Positions 49,825 to 60,772 of a stretch of 64,000 nt of DNA are shown here, one piece after another; position 1 is the first letter of the stretch, and every line of letters begins with the position of its first letter. Source of the DNA: Winogradskyella aurantia (GTDB lineage: Bacteria > Bacteroidota > Bacteroidia > Flavobacteriales > Flavobacteriaceae); contig NZ_NGJN01000004.1 of NCBI RefSeq assembly GCF_002266855.1, forward strand, positions 1-64,000. The letters are read 5' to 3'. The position numbers and the translations under genes are program-made. Below the pieces are notes generated by a model that was given only the letters and a program-made list of their open reading frames with translations, was not told the DNA's origin and searched no databases.

Positions 49825-52800
49825 TTATCTGTAAAGTGTAAAATGTCCTACAAACTCTCTATCTACATTGGGGTCATTAGTCTTTACGACAAACCAATAA
49901 TCACCTGTCGGTAACTCAAAGCCATTATACCTACCATCCCATACTTCGCCAACTCTGTAAGTTGCCACCATACGACCATAACGATCAAAAATATCGAAGG
50001 TAAGATTTGGGTAATTTTCCGTACAACCAGGAGCCCAGGTATCATATTGGCCATCTCCATTTGGTGTAAACCAATTAGGAATACAGATATCAATGAATTC
50101 CAGTTCAATCATAGCAGTAGCAATACAGCCACTACTATCTGTAACCGTCACCTCATAAATTCCTGATGCTGTAATGATAAAGGTGTTAACATCGCCATAA
50201 TCCTCACCATTCATAGTAAAAGTATATTCACCTGAACCGCCTGAAGCATTGGCAATAAATTCATTAAGCTCACCTTCCGTAAGTGTCAAGGCTACAGGCT
50301 CAAATCCCTCTATATCAAAAGTCTCGGTCATTTGAATACAGCCATTTGTATGCCTCACCTCTATATAATGGTCCGTACCTACAGGCACATTAGTAAAGAC
50401 ATTACTCATTTGATAAGGGCCTCCATCTAAGGAATAATCCAATTCCTCTGCATCTGCTGATGAGTCAACAATAACAGTAACCACATTACTCTGGGCATTG
50501 TCTTCACAGGTATACACTAATTCAACCTCAGGGTTAATCGTGACCGATTCAGGGAAAGTAATATTCCACTCGGATTCACAACCTTCCGCATCTCTGATAT
50601 AAACAATATGGTCACCGCCACCTAAATTTGTGAAATCGAATTCCGTTTGTGTTGGGGCTCCTACGGTATAATCCCCATCATAATCATCAAGGCTCACACT
50701 ATAGGGTAAATTACCTCCAGAGATTTCGATACTAAATTCACCATTAGCATCACCATCACAAACCTCTGGGAACAATGAGTTTGGAACGATACTGATAATA
50801 ACAGGCTCAGGTTCTGAAATTGTAAAGTTGAAGGTCAAATAACAACCTAGCTCATCCTGAACAATAACATCATAATCTCCAGGTGCTAAATTTTCAAATG
50901 TATTTGACTCAAAAAACTGGTTCAATTGTGGTGAAATCGCATATTTAATTATACCAGTTCCACCCGTTGCTGTTATTTCAACCGATCCATTATTAGTACC
51001 CGTACATGTCACATCATTTACGGCTAAAGTAGCATCTAGAGTTTGAGAAGGTTCCGTTATGCTAATAGGTGCCGTTGTCGCAGTACAATCACCACTTTCA
51101 ACAAGCACTATATAATCCCCAGCCACAAGCCCTGTAAATAGTCCTGGTGTATTTTGGGTTGCTGACAAGGTATTTCCTAATCCATCCTGTAATGTATAAG
51201 TATAGTTGCCTAAGCCACCTTGGGCCGATGCAATTATGGACCCTGTATTATCCCCAGCACAATTAATGGTAGGATTAATATTTTCTAAATTGATAACAAG
51301 GTTTGGAATAGCCTCTATAGTAATTTCATTACTTATACTAGTGACACAGTTATTGCTATCTCTAACAAAATATGAATAGGTACCAGGTGCTACATCGAAT
51401 GTAGTTGATGTACTAAATGTCCCTAATATGGTCGTAAAATTACTGTCGTCACTATAAGCATAAGGACCTATACCTCCAGTAGCACTTAGTGTTAGTGAGG
51501 CAGATGTTAAACAGGTCTGTGTTGTTGAGGCAACCAAGCTGGCTTCAACTTCTGTTGGCTCGTTAATTACAATATCCAATGATGTTGTACTACATTCAAA
51601 ACCATCTGTAATGGCAACATTATAGGTTCCAGCACCCAGGTTGTCAAAAACATTCGATGTTTGAGGACCAGATGAGCTTGGTGTAGGTAAAATCGTGTTT
51701 AAGGTATACGTATAATTAAACCCTTGTCCTCCAGTTACATTCGTTACTATTATGGAGGCGTCCTGATCACCGAAACAAGCTAATGTAGACGTACTAGCAC
51801 TGAACGTAGCATTTATTGGCGCAGGCTCTGAAAGGATTATAGCTTCAGAAGTAATACAGCCTTCGGCGTCTCGAACATTAACTATGTAATTACCAGAGGA
51901 TAATCCAGAAAATACGTTGTTGCTAGAGAAAGCTACCGAAGCATCACCAGAAAGTTCGTATTCGTAATTACCCCAGCCACCTTCAGCTATTGCAGTAATG
52001 GTTCCTTCACTATTTGTACAGGTAACATTAGACGTTTCCAGTAGGTTCAAGGTCAAAGCATCTGGTGGAGATGTAATTACTGCCGTTGATGACACCGAAC
52101 AAAATGGTGCTGACAGTTGTGTAATCACGATATCAAAGGTACCAGCTGTTAACCCAGAAATACTTATCGGATTAATAGAGGTGTTGGCATTGACAAGACC
52201 AGTAACTGATACACCTAAGTCATTAAATACTTCGTAGCTATAATCCCCAGAATAACCATTAACAGTTAGTTCAATAGTACCTGAGTTATCTCCAAAACAG
52301 GTTATGATATTGGGTACAACATTTAGAGTAGGAGGTATAGCTTCAGGAACTACAACGGTTACTTCTTCAAAACAGGAGTTTGAATTATCCGTAACGGTAA
52401 TATTATAGGTGCCTGACGGAACTCCAGTAAAGGTATTTCCAATCAAACTAATGGACGCTGGACTAGGGTTAATTCCATAGGTAAAAGACCCTGAGCCACC
52501 TGTTGTACTTATCGTGATTTCGCCATCATCATTATTACATGAAGGGAGAGCCGTAACGTCAGGTATGATATCGAGTGGCAATAAAATATCTACAGAAACT
52601 AAATTCCCGCAGCCATTGGCATCTTGAATTTCTATGGTGTGAGTTCCAGCAAAAAGATTAGAAATGGTGAATGGTGCGTTTAATGCTTGAAAAGCACCAC
52701 CATCAACACTATAACTGTATGGAGGAATACCAGCGGAATCCAAATTTACATCAATCGCAAAATCACCATCAGCTAACGCACATTCATCAACAATAGTCGC

Positions 52801-55800
52801 TGATATTACCGGAGATGGATCTTCTGGTAAAATTATGGGCTCAGTCACAATACAACCATAAGCATCAAGTACATGTACAAAATAATTGCCTGCATCTAGG
52901 TTAAAAGTATTAGTCGTGTTCCATAATGGATCGGTCTCTAATGGCTGGGTTGCCGTTGTTGTAGCCTGATATTGGTAGGGTGGAGTACCATTTTGGCCAA
53001 CCGCACTTATAACACCAGAATTCGGGTTACAATTGGCGTTTTGGTTTACCGATACTGTTAATTCTAAAGGGAACTGTGATTCAGTAATATTGAAAGGTAA
53101 GCTTACTACACCACAGCCTGCGTTTGGACCTGACGTTTCAGAAATCAATACATAATAATTTCCGAAAGGCAGAGGACCTAAATTATTCACATTCAGCGAT
53201 CCATTTGCATTTACCGTACCTGTACCACTGATTCCTGTTGATATCTGGGATAACGAATCAAAGATCTCATAGCTTATATTTACGGGTGAGCCGTAAACAC
53301 TATTTACAGTAAAGGAAACATTACCATCAGCACTGCCCGTACAAGAAATATTCTCAGAGGATACAGCACTTAAGGTTAAAGTCGAATTGGTAGGAATTGG
53401 AGCCGTCGCAGGCTCATAGTAACTACAATTGGTAGATTGATCAAAGACGATAAAAGTATAACTTACTCCAGGAGTTAAATTTGTGAACGTCGCTGATTGG
53501 CTACCAAACGAATCTTCAGGTATCCAAGACCCAGGTGGATTAGGATAAACAGATATAGGACCTTGATAAATACTAAAGAAAAATGGTCCAGAACTACTTA
53601 GTGTTGACCCTATGCTAACTACAGCCTGACCTCCATTAGTACAGTCTACAGATGTATCTATAACTATATCTAAATCAGTAGGAGGGGAGGCTACAAGGAC
53701 ATCTTGTTCTAATACAGAACATCCATTAGCATCAACAACATTTATTTGATACAGACCAAAGTCTACAACATCAAAACTGACAGATGTTGTTCCAGAGGCA
53801 TTGAACTCAGAATTGGCATAGCCATTTGTTCCTGTAACAAAATAATTGTAGGGTGGTGTACCACCTGTTACACTATTTATTATAATAGACCCTTGTGATA
53901 TACCACTAGCAGTACACGAGATATCAACCGTGTCAAAATCTACATTAATGGGAGTAGGTTCGGATATCGTAACGGTGTCTGTCGCTGAACAGGAAATAGC
54001 ATCAGTGATAGTTATGGTATAATCACCAGCTGGTAAGCCAGCAGTTTGTGTGCCATAATTTGTACCCGTGGAATCATTGTTTACGTTGATTGTAAACGGA
54101 GGCGTACCTGAGGTACTATCTATAGTAATGTCTAAGGCACCTGTTGAATCACCATGACATAGGATATCTTGAACCAATGTTATTGAATTAATAGCTGGTG
54201 GTGAAATAGGATTTACAGTTACCACACTAGAAAGTGCCGTACATCCATTAGCATCTGTTACTTCAAACTGATACGTTCCAGGGTTTGGCGTGGTATAGAC
54301 AAATGATGTTCCTGTGCTGCCTAAATCAACAAAAGTTCCGCCATCTATTGACACGGCATAGGTATAGGGAGCTATTCCTGTAACTGAACCTGTAATAATA
54401 GCATCAGGCGCAGCCGTACAATCAAGTGCTTCAGTCAAGACAACATTAACCGTTGGATCTTGAATCGGATTTATAGTATAGGTTTCACTATAGGTACAGT
54501 CGTTCTCATCCCTTACTTGAAAGGTATAAGTTCCAGGTTGTAAACCAGCAAAACTATTAGAAGCCTGGTAAGGGGTTGCGTCTGCTGCAGGAGCAATAAT
54601 TTGATAGTCTATAGTTCCTGTTCCTCCAGTGACACCTGTAATAGTAACGGTAGATGTATTATCAGGACAAGTAACAGGTGAGCTGTCAAAATCCATATCA
54701 GTAATTGGTGCTAATGGGTCAATTACAATCTCATTAGTGATGAAAGTACAGCTGTTGGAATCTCGAATCGTAACAGTATAAGTGCCTTCTGTAAGACCCG
54801 TAAAGGTATTACTTGTTTGGAATGAGACACCATTTAAGCTATACTCGTAGGGTGGAACACCACCTGTAACACCAGTGACTTCAATAGTTCCGGTTGAAGA
54901 ACATGTGTATGGGGCTGTCAGTTCAGCCAGACCAGTAATTTCTGGGTTGGTATTAATCGTCACAGTTTCGGCAAGTGTGGAACATATGCTAGCTCCAAGA
55001 GTATACTGAACAACAACATCGTAATCACCTGCCGGTAATCCTGTAAATACCGAAGACGGGAAAAAACTAGTTCCACCATCAATACTATAGGCTATACTAT
55101 TTCCATTGGGGTTAGTCACATTAATATTTATAGAACCCGTTCCGCCTGAACTTGGGCAGACAATATCCGTAGTTGAAATAGTAAACTCCGGCTCTGGAAT
55201 GGCTTCTACGGTCACAGTAGTAGTAGCTTCACAATTGTTAGCATCAACAACTAGGATATTATAGGTGCCCGCAGATGTAATAACAAATACTGGCTCTGTT
55301 TGAAAATCAACCGTACTATTTACAAAATAAAAGTAGGGAGGCGTACCGCCCTCTGGATATATTGTTATTTCACCATCTGTACAATTCAACGGTGCGGTAA
55401 CTGCTGCGGTTACAGTTAATAAAGGAGGTTCAACTATGGTAATATCCTCCGTATAGGTACAACCATCTTCCGTTTCAACAGTTGCCGTGTAAGTCCCTGG
55501 ATTTAGGTTTTCAAAGGTGTAGTTGTTATCCATTGTTGGACCAACACTATTAACTAGGTTGCCACCATTAAACAGGCTGAAGAAATATTGTGGGTCCGCA
55601 TCATTTGCGGCTAATTGAATACTACCCAGCTCGCCATAACATAACGGCTGTATAACAGTTGAAGTCACAGTGAAATCACGATCTCTTATTTGAACATCAG
55701 GAACAGTAAAGACACATGGATTGGTAGGTACACCAACTTGTCTTATATAAACAGTGTATATTCCAGGTGTATTAACTGAAAACGTATTACTGGCTTGATA

Positions 55801-58230
55801 ATTCACCCCATCTAAACTATACTCATATCCAGAAGGCACATCATTTACCGTAATACTTCCTGGTGTCGTACAGATTATATCAGTAGAGGTTACAGTTGGG
55901 CTTAATAGATTTTCGTAAACATTAAAATAAAACTGTACAAAACACCCACCCTGATAATTGATAGTAATTCTAAATTGACCTGCGGAATCAGCAAGATAAT
56001 CAGGACCTGTAGCAACTTCATTCCACACACAGGAATCATCTTCATTTGCACAATCTTCATTGGGAACCGCAGCACAACTACTTTCATCTAACTGTTCCCA
56101 TATAATTGAGGTTGAATCTGAAATATTGGTTTGTATGAACCTTGAGTCATTAGCACCACACAGAAAAATATTTGGTAAAAGTTTACCGTCATTCGGACAC
56201 GTAACGACCTCATCAGCATATGGTATAACAGGATTGGTCGTGTTTCCGCCAAACAATTCAACATCAAAAATTTGGTCTATGGACTGGCAAGGAGCAGTTG
56301 CTATATTTCTCACGTAATAAGTACCTGATGCATCTACGGTAATGGTTTGAGTAGTTCCAATTACCGGTGAATAAGTAGGGCTGGTTGACCAAATATACTC
56401 ATCATAACCATCCGCCGCTGTGATATCAACTGTACTGCCACAAAGGGTAACGGTTTGTTGGAAAATACAATCATCTAAATCGGCTAAGAAGTTCGTAGTC
56501 TGTGGAGACAACAAACAACCCGTATTTGAACTAAAACTAGGATCATCTGTAATAACAAAAGAAGGATTGGTTTCTCCATTATACGTAGCAAAAGCTTGAT
56601 TTTGAATTAAATCAGAACAAACATCAACCAATTGTTGACAGCTTTCCACAACGGTTACCTGAATGCGTATCTCATAGGCGGGATCGAACTCCTCTACTAA
56701 AGAGTCATCAATGGCAAAGACAAGCTCCCTCGTTGCAGGATCATAACTTTGAACGGTTACTCCTGGTGGTAAAGTAAGACCAGCAGGGTAATCTAATACG
56801 GTGTTGATGGGTAAAATATCCCTTATGGTAAAATTAATGGCATCGTCATTTCCCGTATTCTGAAAACCTATGACATAGGTTAATTCTTGACCTAGATCAA
56901 CAACTTGACCACCAATGTTACTTCCAAACTCGTCTTCGACAATCTTGGTTAATACAATGTTGGGTTCTATAATTTCTACAGAGAAAGCAGTGGCAAAAGC
57001 ACCATAACCATCACCATTTGTTGTTAGTTTTAAATCTCCTGCGGTAGCATCATTAGGAAGTACAATATTACCAGGGTTCGGTATATCAACGTTATTAATG
57101 TCCAGTCCAAGCGTATTTAAACTCGGCGGATTTCTATCGACATTGTGAACACCATTTCGAGTAATCGATGAATTAAAGAAGTTATTCTGTTGATTAATAG
57201 CATCAGAAATAACGGTGAAATTGGGATTAGTACTCGCTTTAAATTGAAAGGAGTCTCCTGTTATCCCTATATCTCCCTCTAGAGCTGCAACGCCGATATT
57301 TGCGTTTACAGGTAAAGGCGCTGGCAAGGTCTGGAAGCCGGAAACAGGAATTTCAAGTTCAGTTGTATTTTGTACTCCTGCATATCCATCAAAAAGAGCG
57401 ATGTACTTGCTTGGGAGCACTGGACTTTCATAAATTACTACAAGCGTCCAACCTGCGGAACACCCGCCAAGTCTTCTACCTCTGGTTGCACGTAGGTTAG
57501 CAACTGTGTAATTACCATCTGCCTCTGGTAAGCCTTGAAGCAAATTAGTGACATTTTTGTAACATATAATAGGGGAGTCCTTGAATGAATTTTCAACTCC
57601 AGGACCATAATACTCGTAACCATCAAAAATAATCTCATCTTCTTCACCTGCAGGGTCTGCATCATTATCGGCTACCAAATCTATAAAATCACCAGTTGGG
57701 AGTTTAAATTTTATTGTGTTCCAATCCTCAAGCCTCGGTGTACCCTCAAATTGCACTGAAGGATTATCAGCTACTTCTAATGGGTAAACAGATGCCCAAT
57801 AAAGACCAGCGTATAAAATTCTCTTACACGAATTATCAGTAATTAACTCGGCACTACTAGAACTGAATATGTTTGGGTCTCCACCACTAGCTACATTTAC
57901 ATAGACCCCTTCATTATTATTATTGATGCCATTGCCGTTATAGGGCTGAGGCAATCCAGCACCAGTTACAATACCATTTCCAATAAATACAATGTCCCCT
58001 TTAACTTTGATACTTCCACCATCTAGTCTTGGTGTGAAGGGTACTGGTAATTGTGCAAATGCATCTGTACTTATCAATAAAACTAGACATAAAAACATTT
58101 GATATGCCAATCGTTTTGATGCTATTCCTGTTCGTACCATTGAAAAACAGAATCGCAGTGGTGCAATTAAGCACAGCGACAAGACATGTAATATCAGCGC
58201 TATGGATTTCATTTGAGTAGGTCTTTTCAT
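49825..58230 (-). CDS. giant SprB-repeat surface adhesin with type B T9SS sorting domain
   Basis: A secreted protein of 2801 residues. A long signal region (two hydrophobic stretches; a shorter start at 58140 with MVRTGIASKR would leave one) ends at DAFAQ. Residues 60-425 are a globular domain with ILYAGLYWASVYP; 425-540 resemble DUF11 (TYVIGFQNTGNDD); 600-2700 hold about twenty SprB repeats, each with a G-G-x-P-P-Y/F-x-Y core and G-x-Y-x-x-x-V-x-D-x-x-x-C end. The last 90 residues (NWFTPNGDGQYDTW) are the gliding-motility type B C-terminal domain that directs type IX export. In Flavobacterium, SprB is the moving adhesin of gliding. Confidence 0.93.
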   Translation of the reverse strand: MKRPTQMKSIALILHVLSLCLIAPLRFCFSMVRTGIASKRLAYQMFLCLVLLISTDAFAQLPVPFTPRLDGGSIKVKGDIVFIGNGIVTGAGLPQPYNGNGINNNNEGVYVNVASGGDPNIFSSSSAELITDNSCKRILYAGLYWASVYPLEVADNPSVQFEGTPRLEDWNTIKFKLPTGDFIDLVADNDADPAGEEDEIIFDGYEYYGPGVENSFKDSPIICYKNVTNLLQGLPEADGNYTVANLRATRGRRLGGCSAGWTLVVIYESPVLPSKYIALFDGYAGVQNTTELEIPVSGFQTLPAPLPVNANIGVAALEGDIGITGDSFQFKASTNPNFTVISDAINQQNNFFNSSITRNGVHNVDRNPPSLNTLGLDINNVDIPNPGNIVLPNDATAGDLKLTTNGDGYGAFATAFSVEIIEPNIVLTKIVEDEFGSNIGGQVVDLGQELTYVIGFQNTGNDDAINFTIRDILPINTVLDYPAGLTLPPGVTVQSYDPATRELVFAIDDSLVEEFDPAYEIRIQVTVVESCQQLVDVCSDLIQNQAFATYNGETNPSFVITDDPSFSSNTGCLLSPQTTNFLADLDDCIFQQTVTLCGSTVDITAADGYDEYIWSTSPTYSPVIGTTQTITVDASGTYYVRNIATAPCQSIDQIFDVELFGGNTTNPVIPYADEVVTCPNDGKLLPNIFLCGANDSRFIQTNISDSTSIIWEQLDESSCAAVPNEDCANEDDSCVWNEVATGPDYLADSAGQFRITINYQGGCFVQFYFNVYENLLSPTVTSTDIICTTPGSITVNDVPSGYEYSLDGVNYQASNTFSVNTPGIYTVYIRQVGVPTNPCVFTVPDVQIRDRDFTVTSTVIQPLCYGELGSIQLAANDADPQYFFSLFNGGNLVNSVGPTMDNNYTFENLNPGTYTATVETEDGCTYTEDITIVEPPLLTVTAAVTAPLNCTDGEITIYPEGGTPPYFYFVNSTVDFQTEPVFVITSAGTYNILVVDANNCEATTTVTVEAIPEPEFTISTTDIVCPSSGGTGSININVTNPNGNSIAYSIDGGTSFFPSSVFTGLPAGDYDVVVQYTLGASICSTLAETVTINTNPEITGLAELTAPYTCSSTGTIEVTGVTGGVPPYEYSLNGVSFQTSNTFTGLTEGTYTVTIRDSNSCTFITNEIVIDPLAPITDMDFDSSPVTCPDNTSTVTITGVTGGTGTIDYQIIAPAADATPYQASNSFAGLQPGTYTFQVRDENDCTYSETYTINPIQDPTVNVVLTEALDCTAAPDAIITGSVTGIAPYTYAVSIDGGTFVDLGSTGTSFVYTTPNPGTYQFEVTDANGCTALSSVVTVNPISPPAINSITLVQDILCHGDSTGALDITIDSTSGTPPFTINVNNDSTGTNYGTQTAGLPAGDYTITITDAISCSATDTVTISEPTPINVDFDTVDISCTASGISQGSIIINSVTGGTPPYNYFVTGTNGYANSEFNASGTTSVSFDVVDFGLYQINVVDANGCSVLEQDVLVASPPTDLDIVIDTSVDCTNGGQAVVSIGSTLSSSGPFFFSIYQGPISVYPNPPGSWIPEDSFGSQSATFTNLTPGVSYTFIVFDQSTNCSYYEPATAPIPTNSTLTLSAVSSENISCTGSADGNVSFTVNSVYGSPVNISYEIFDSLSQISTGISGTGTVNANGSLNVNNLGPLPFGNYYVLISETSGPNAGCGVVSLPFNITESQFPLELTVSVNQNANCNPNSGVISAVGQNGTPPYQYQATTTATQPLETDPLWNTTNTFNLDAGNYFVHVLDAYGCIVTEPIILPEDPSPVISATIVDECALADGDFAIDVNLDSAGIPPYSYSVDGGAFQALNAPFTISNLFAGTHTIEIQDANGCGNLVSVDILLPLDIIPDVTALPSCNNDDGEITISTTGGSGSFTYGINPSPASISLIGNTFTGVPSGTYNITVTDNSNSCFEEVTVVVPEAIPPTLNVVPNIITCFGDNSGTIELTVNGYSGDYSYEVFNDLGVSVTGLVNANTSINPISISGLTAGTFDIVITQLSAPFCSVSSTAVITSPPDALTLNLLETSNVTCTNSEGTITAIAEGGWGNYEYELSGDASVAFSSNNVFSGLSSGNYIVNVRDAEGCITSEAIILSEPAPINATFSASTSTLACFGDQDASIIVTNVTGGQGFNYTYTLNTILPTPSSSGPQTSNVFDNLGAGTYNVAITDGFECSTTSLDIVINEPTEVEASLVASTTQTCLTSASLTLSATGGIGPYAYSDDSNFTTILGTFSTSTTFDVAPGTYSYFVRDSNNCVTSISNEITIEAIPNLVINLENINPTINCAGDNTGSIIASAQGGLGNYTYTLQDGLGNTLSATQNTPGLFTGLVAGDYIVLVESGDCTATTAPISITEPSQTLDATLAVNDVTCTGTNNGSVEITATGGTGIIKYAISPQLNQFFESNTFENLAPGDYDVIVQDELGCYLTFNFTISEPEPVIISIVPNSLFPEVCDGDANGEFSIEISGGNLPYSVSLDDYDGDYTVGAPTQTEFDFTNLGGGDHIVYIRDAEGCESEWNITFPESVTINPEVELVYTCEDNAQSNVVTVIVDSSADAEELDYSLDGGPYQMSNVFTNVPVGTDHYIEVRHTNGCIQMTETFDIEGFEPVALTLTEGELNEFIANASGGSGEYTFTMNGEDYGDVNTFIITASGIYEVTVTDSSGCIATAMIELEFIDICIPNWFTPNGDGQYDTWAPGCTENYPNLTFDIFDRYGRMVATYRVGEVWDGRYNGFELPTGDYWFVVKTNDPNVDREFVGHFTLYR

Positions 58231-58293
58231 GATATTTATTTTTTATTCCTGATTTTTCCTAAGGGCATAGAAAAAAGAGGAAAAGCTTAACTA

Positions 58294-60771
58294 TTAATTT
58301 TCAATTTTTACTATTGACATTTTACTATTATATGGTCTACTACCTTTAGCTTCTAATGCTTTTGTTGCTTCAGATATGTCATTGTACTTTTCATAATAGA
58401 TGTAATACTTACTCGTATTGACATCATAGAAAAAGTCTACATCCTTACGTCCGGAAGCCACGACTTTGGTCAAAAAGTCATTCCGCTTATCAACATTACT
58501 GTGCACAGCAATAATCATATAATACCCGTTGTCAACTTTATTTATATTCTTTAATATTTTAATATTGTTTCCTTGGTCTTCGCCAAAATCAAAATCCTCA
58601 CGAGTTAAGACGGTATCTGATAAAGACGTGGTTTCCTTTATATTCTTGAGCATGGCCCTATCCTGTAAATAACGCTTTTCGTCTGTGTCAAAACTGGCTC
58701 GCTTAATTCGGCGTCTTTTTTCAAATTCCGTTGCCACCCTAATTCTTTCCAATTCAACATCTAATTGTGTTTTGGTTTGTGACGCTTTTAATTGCTCGGC
58801 CTTTAAGCGTTTAATTTCTTTCTTGTAGTGGAGCAATACCACGTCATTAGTAAGCGTATCACCCACAATGGTTTCTTCGTATAAGGCTTCTAAATCCTTT
58901 ATCTTTTCACTTCTATCCTTTATAATGGCCTCTAAATCAGATTTAATAGCATTAAGTCTATTGTTCTCCGCCGTTATACTTTTAAATGGTCTTGGTTGCA
59001 CAGTAATACCCTGCTCACTTAAATCGTTTTCTTCTTTGAGAGCTTTTAAATCTGTATCCTTAACAATAACAAGGCTATCTAATTGTTGCAATAAAACTTT
59101 TTGCGAAGCCAAGCTTGCCTCTGCTTGTTGCGTAATAGCCAACATGGCTTTTGTACGTTCATCCTTAGGGTTGTTTATAAGTTCCATATCAGCTTGCTCC
59201 TCAGTCACTTCATTAGCTTTCTGATCTGCCTCTTCTTGTGCTTTTTGCTCTGCAAGGCGTATAGCTTCAACTTCAGCTGCCGCTTTGACTTTCTGTTCTG
59301 CCAATACCTGTGCTTGTTTTGCAGCCTCTTCCTGTGCCCTCTGCTCTGCAAGACGTAAGGCCTCGGCCTCAGCTGCTTCTTTGGCTTTCTGTTCTGCCAA
59401 TACCTGTGCTTGTTTTGCAGCCTCTTCCTGTGCCCTCTGCTCTGCAAGACGTTTGGCTTCTGCCTCAGCTGTTGCTTTGGCTTTCTGTTCTGCCAGGAGC
59501 TGTGCTTGTTTAGCTGCCTCTTCTTGGGCTTTCTGCTCGGCAAGTCGTTTGGCTTCTGCCTCATCATTCGCTTTGGCTTTCTGTTCTGCAGAAACCTCCG
59601 CTTGTTTTGCAGCTTCTTCTTGGGATTTTTGCTCGGCTAGACGTTTGGCTTCTGCCTCCTCTTGCGCCTTTTGCTCTAAAGCTAATTTACGTGCATTACG
59701 CTCCTCACGTGCCAATCTGGCTTGCTCTGCCCGTTCTTCGTTCGACAGGCTCGCGTTTGTCTTGTTCTTTGTTCTGTTTGATGTTGTAGTGCGTTTTCTG
59801 CCTCTGTTAGCACCAGATAGTAAACCGGCCATATCATCGTCATTACTATAATCTAGGTTTCTGTCTGGCTTAAAGCGATAGGCTAGAGTTATTTCATGGG
59901 AAGGACCAAAATTACCCAATGTTCCAACCGCAGTTTCAAAATTGTATTCTATAGCAATTTGCTCTGTTATGTTAAGACCTAAACCACCAGACATTCCAAA
60001 TACGGAATTATAGCCAGCTTGTGCCCATAGTCCTTTTGGTACAGTTACCATAACCAATCCTGAGATTATGGTTTCTTCTTTGAAAAATTCAGAACGGATT
60101 AAGGTTGAAAATTTAGCCTCATCAAAAAAACCTCGACTAGCCATATAACCCGTATACATGGCGTGAAGTTGAAAGCTTTGATCCCTATTATCTTCAATTA
60201 TGGAAGAGGATTCAAAATTATATAAGGCTAAATTATTTACGGATAGCCCAAAATCTAAAAATTCCAATCCAAAATTAATTCCAGGGTTTACCGTTAACAG
60301 AAAATTGTTAGGCACATTCTGTAAAGCAGGATCAACAAAATTGGTCACCACATTAGATGTATTGATACCACTTTGGTAGGCACCTACGTTAAGTCCAAAT
60401 GTTAAATTAGTATCACGTGCAAGTTTTGCATTATAGGCAAAGTTTAAAACGCCTCCAAAAGTGGTGAGAACACCATAATTTTGTTGGAACAATCCGATAC
60501 CTGCACCAATGTTTTCTGCAAACCGACCTGAATAACTGGCTAAATACGTCTCAGGTGCATCTTCAAACTGCACCCATTCGCGTTTATTTGTTATGTTGAT
60601 GAATCGCGTTTGTTCCCTGACAAAACTGAAGGTAGGATTAAGGGCATAACGATTAAACGTTAGGGAGTTTCTAATAGGTAAATTAAAGGATACGACACCG
60701 TCAGCATTTTGCCCAAAGCTGCCGTGCATAAAGCAAATAGATAATATCAATATGAAAAGATATACTTTCAT
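58294..60771 (-). CDS. PorP/SprF-family barrel fused to Ala/Glu/Lys repeats, coiled coil and SPOR-like tail
   Basis: An 825-residue fusion. The signal peptide ends at GSFGQ. Residues 22-305 form a PorP/SprF-like beta barrel (SLTFNRYALNPTFSFVREQTRF). Residues 340-525 are an Ala/Glu/Lys-rich helix with four and a half 32-residue tandem units starting LAEQKAQEEA at 378, 410, 442, 474 and 506. Residues 530-740 form a long coiled coil. The last 75 residues (GYYMIIAVHSNVDKRNDFLTKV) resemble a SPOR domain, which binds peptidoglycan stripped of stem peptides. The layout could bridge an outer-membrane barrel to the cell wall. The gene ends 63 bp before the giant adhesin gene. Confidence 0.88.
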   Translation of the reverse strand: MKVYLFILILSICFMHGSFGQNADGVVSFNLPIRNSLTFNRYALNPTFSFVREQTRFINITNKREWVQFEDAPETYLASYSGRFAENIGAGIGLFQQNYGVLTTFGGVLNFAYNAKLARDTNLTFGLNVGAYQSGINTSNVVTNFVDPALQNVPNNFLLTVNPGINFGLEFLDFGLSVNNLALYNFESSSIIEDNRDQSFQLHAMYTGYMASRGFFDEAKFSTLIRSEFFKEETIISGLVMVTVPKGLWAQAGYNSVFGMSGGLGLNITEQIAIEYNFETAVGTLGNFGPSHEITLAYRFKPDRNLDYSNDDDMAGLLSGANRGRKRTTTSNRTKNKTNASLSNEERAEQARLAREERNARKLALEQKAQEEAEAKRLAEQKSQEEAAKQAEVSAEQKAKANDEAEAKRLAEQKAQEEAAKQAQLLAEQKAKATAEAEAKRLAEQRAQEEAAKQAQVLAEQKAKEAAEAEALRLAEQRAQEEAAKQAQVLAEQKVKAAAEVEAIRLAEQKAQEEADQKANEVTEEQADMELINNPKDERTKAMLAITQQAEASLASQKVLLQQLDSLVIVKDTDLKALKEENDLSEQGITVQPRPFKSITAENNRLNAIKSDLEAIIKDRSEKIKDLEALYEETIVGDTLTNDVVLLHYKKEIKRLKAEQLKASQTKTQLDVELERIRVATEFEKRRRIKRASFDTDEKRYLQDRAMLKNIKETTSLSDTVLTREDFDFGEDQGNNIKILKNINKVDNGYYMIIAVHSNVDKRNDFLTKVVASGRKDVDFFYDVNTSKYYIYYEKYNDISEATKALEAKGSRPYNSKMSIVKIEN
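59208..59640 (-). repeat. 96-bp in-frame tandem repeat within the PorP fusion gene
   Basis: The DNA encoding the 32-residue units is repeated four and a half times, with long exact stretches (such as GCCTCTTCCTGTGCCCTCTG on the plus strand). Such repeats can expand or shrink by slippage without breaking the frame, so length variation between strains is likely. Confidence 0.8.
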
Positions 60772-60772
60772 T

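Noticed and set aside
59285-59851. Plus-strand frames opposite the Ala/Glu/Lys repeats
   Set aside because: They are complements of the biased repeat codons; their cysteine/alanine/serine-rich products are artefacts of composition.
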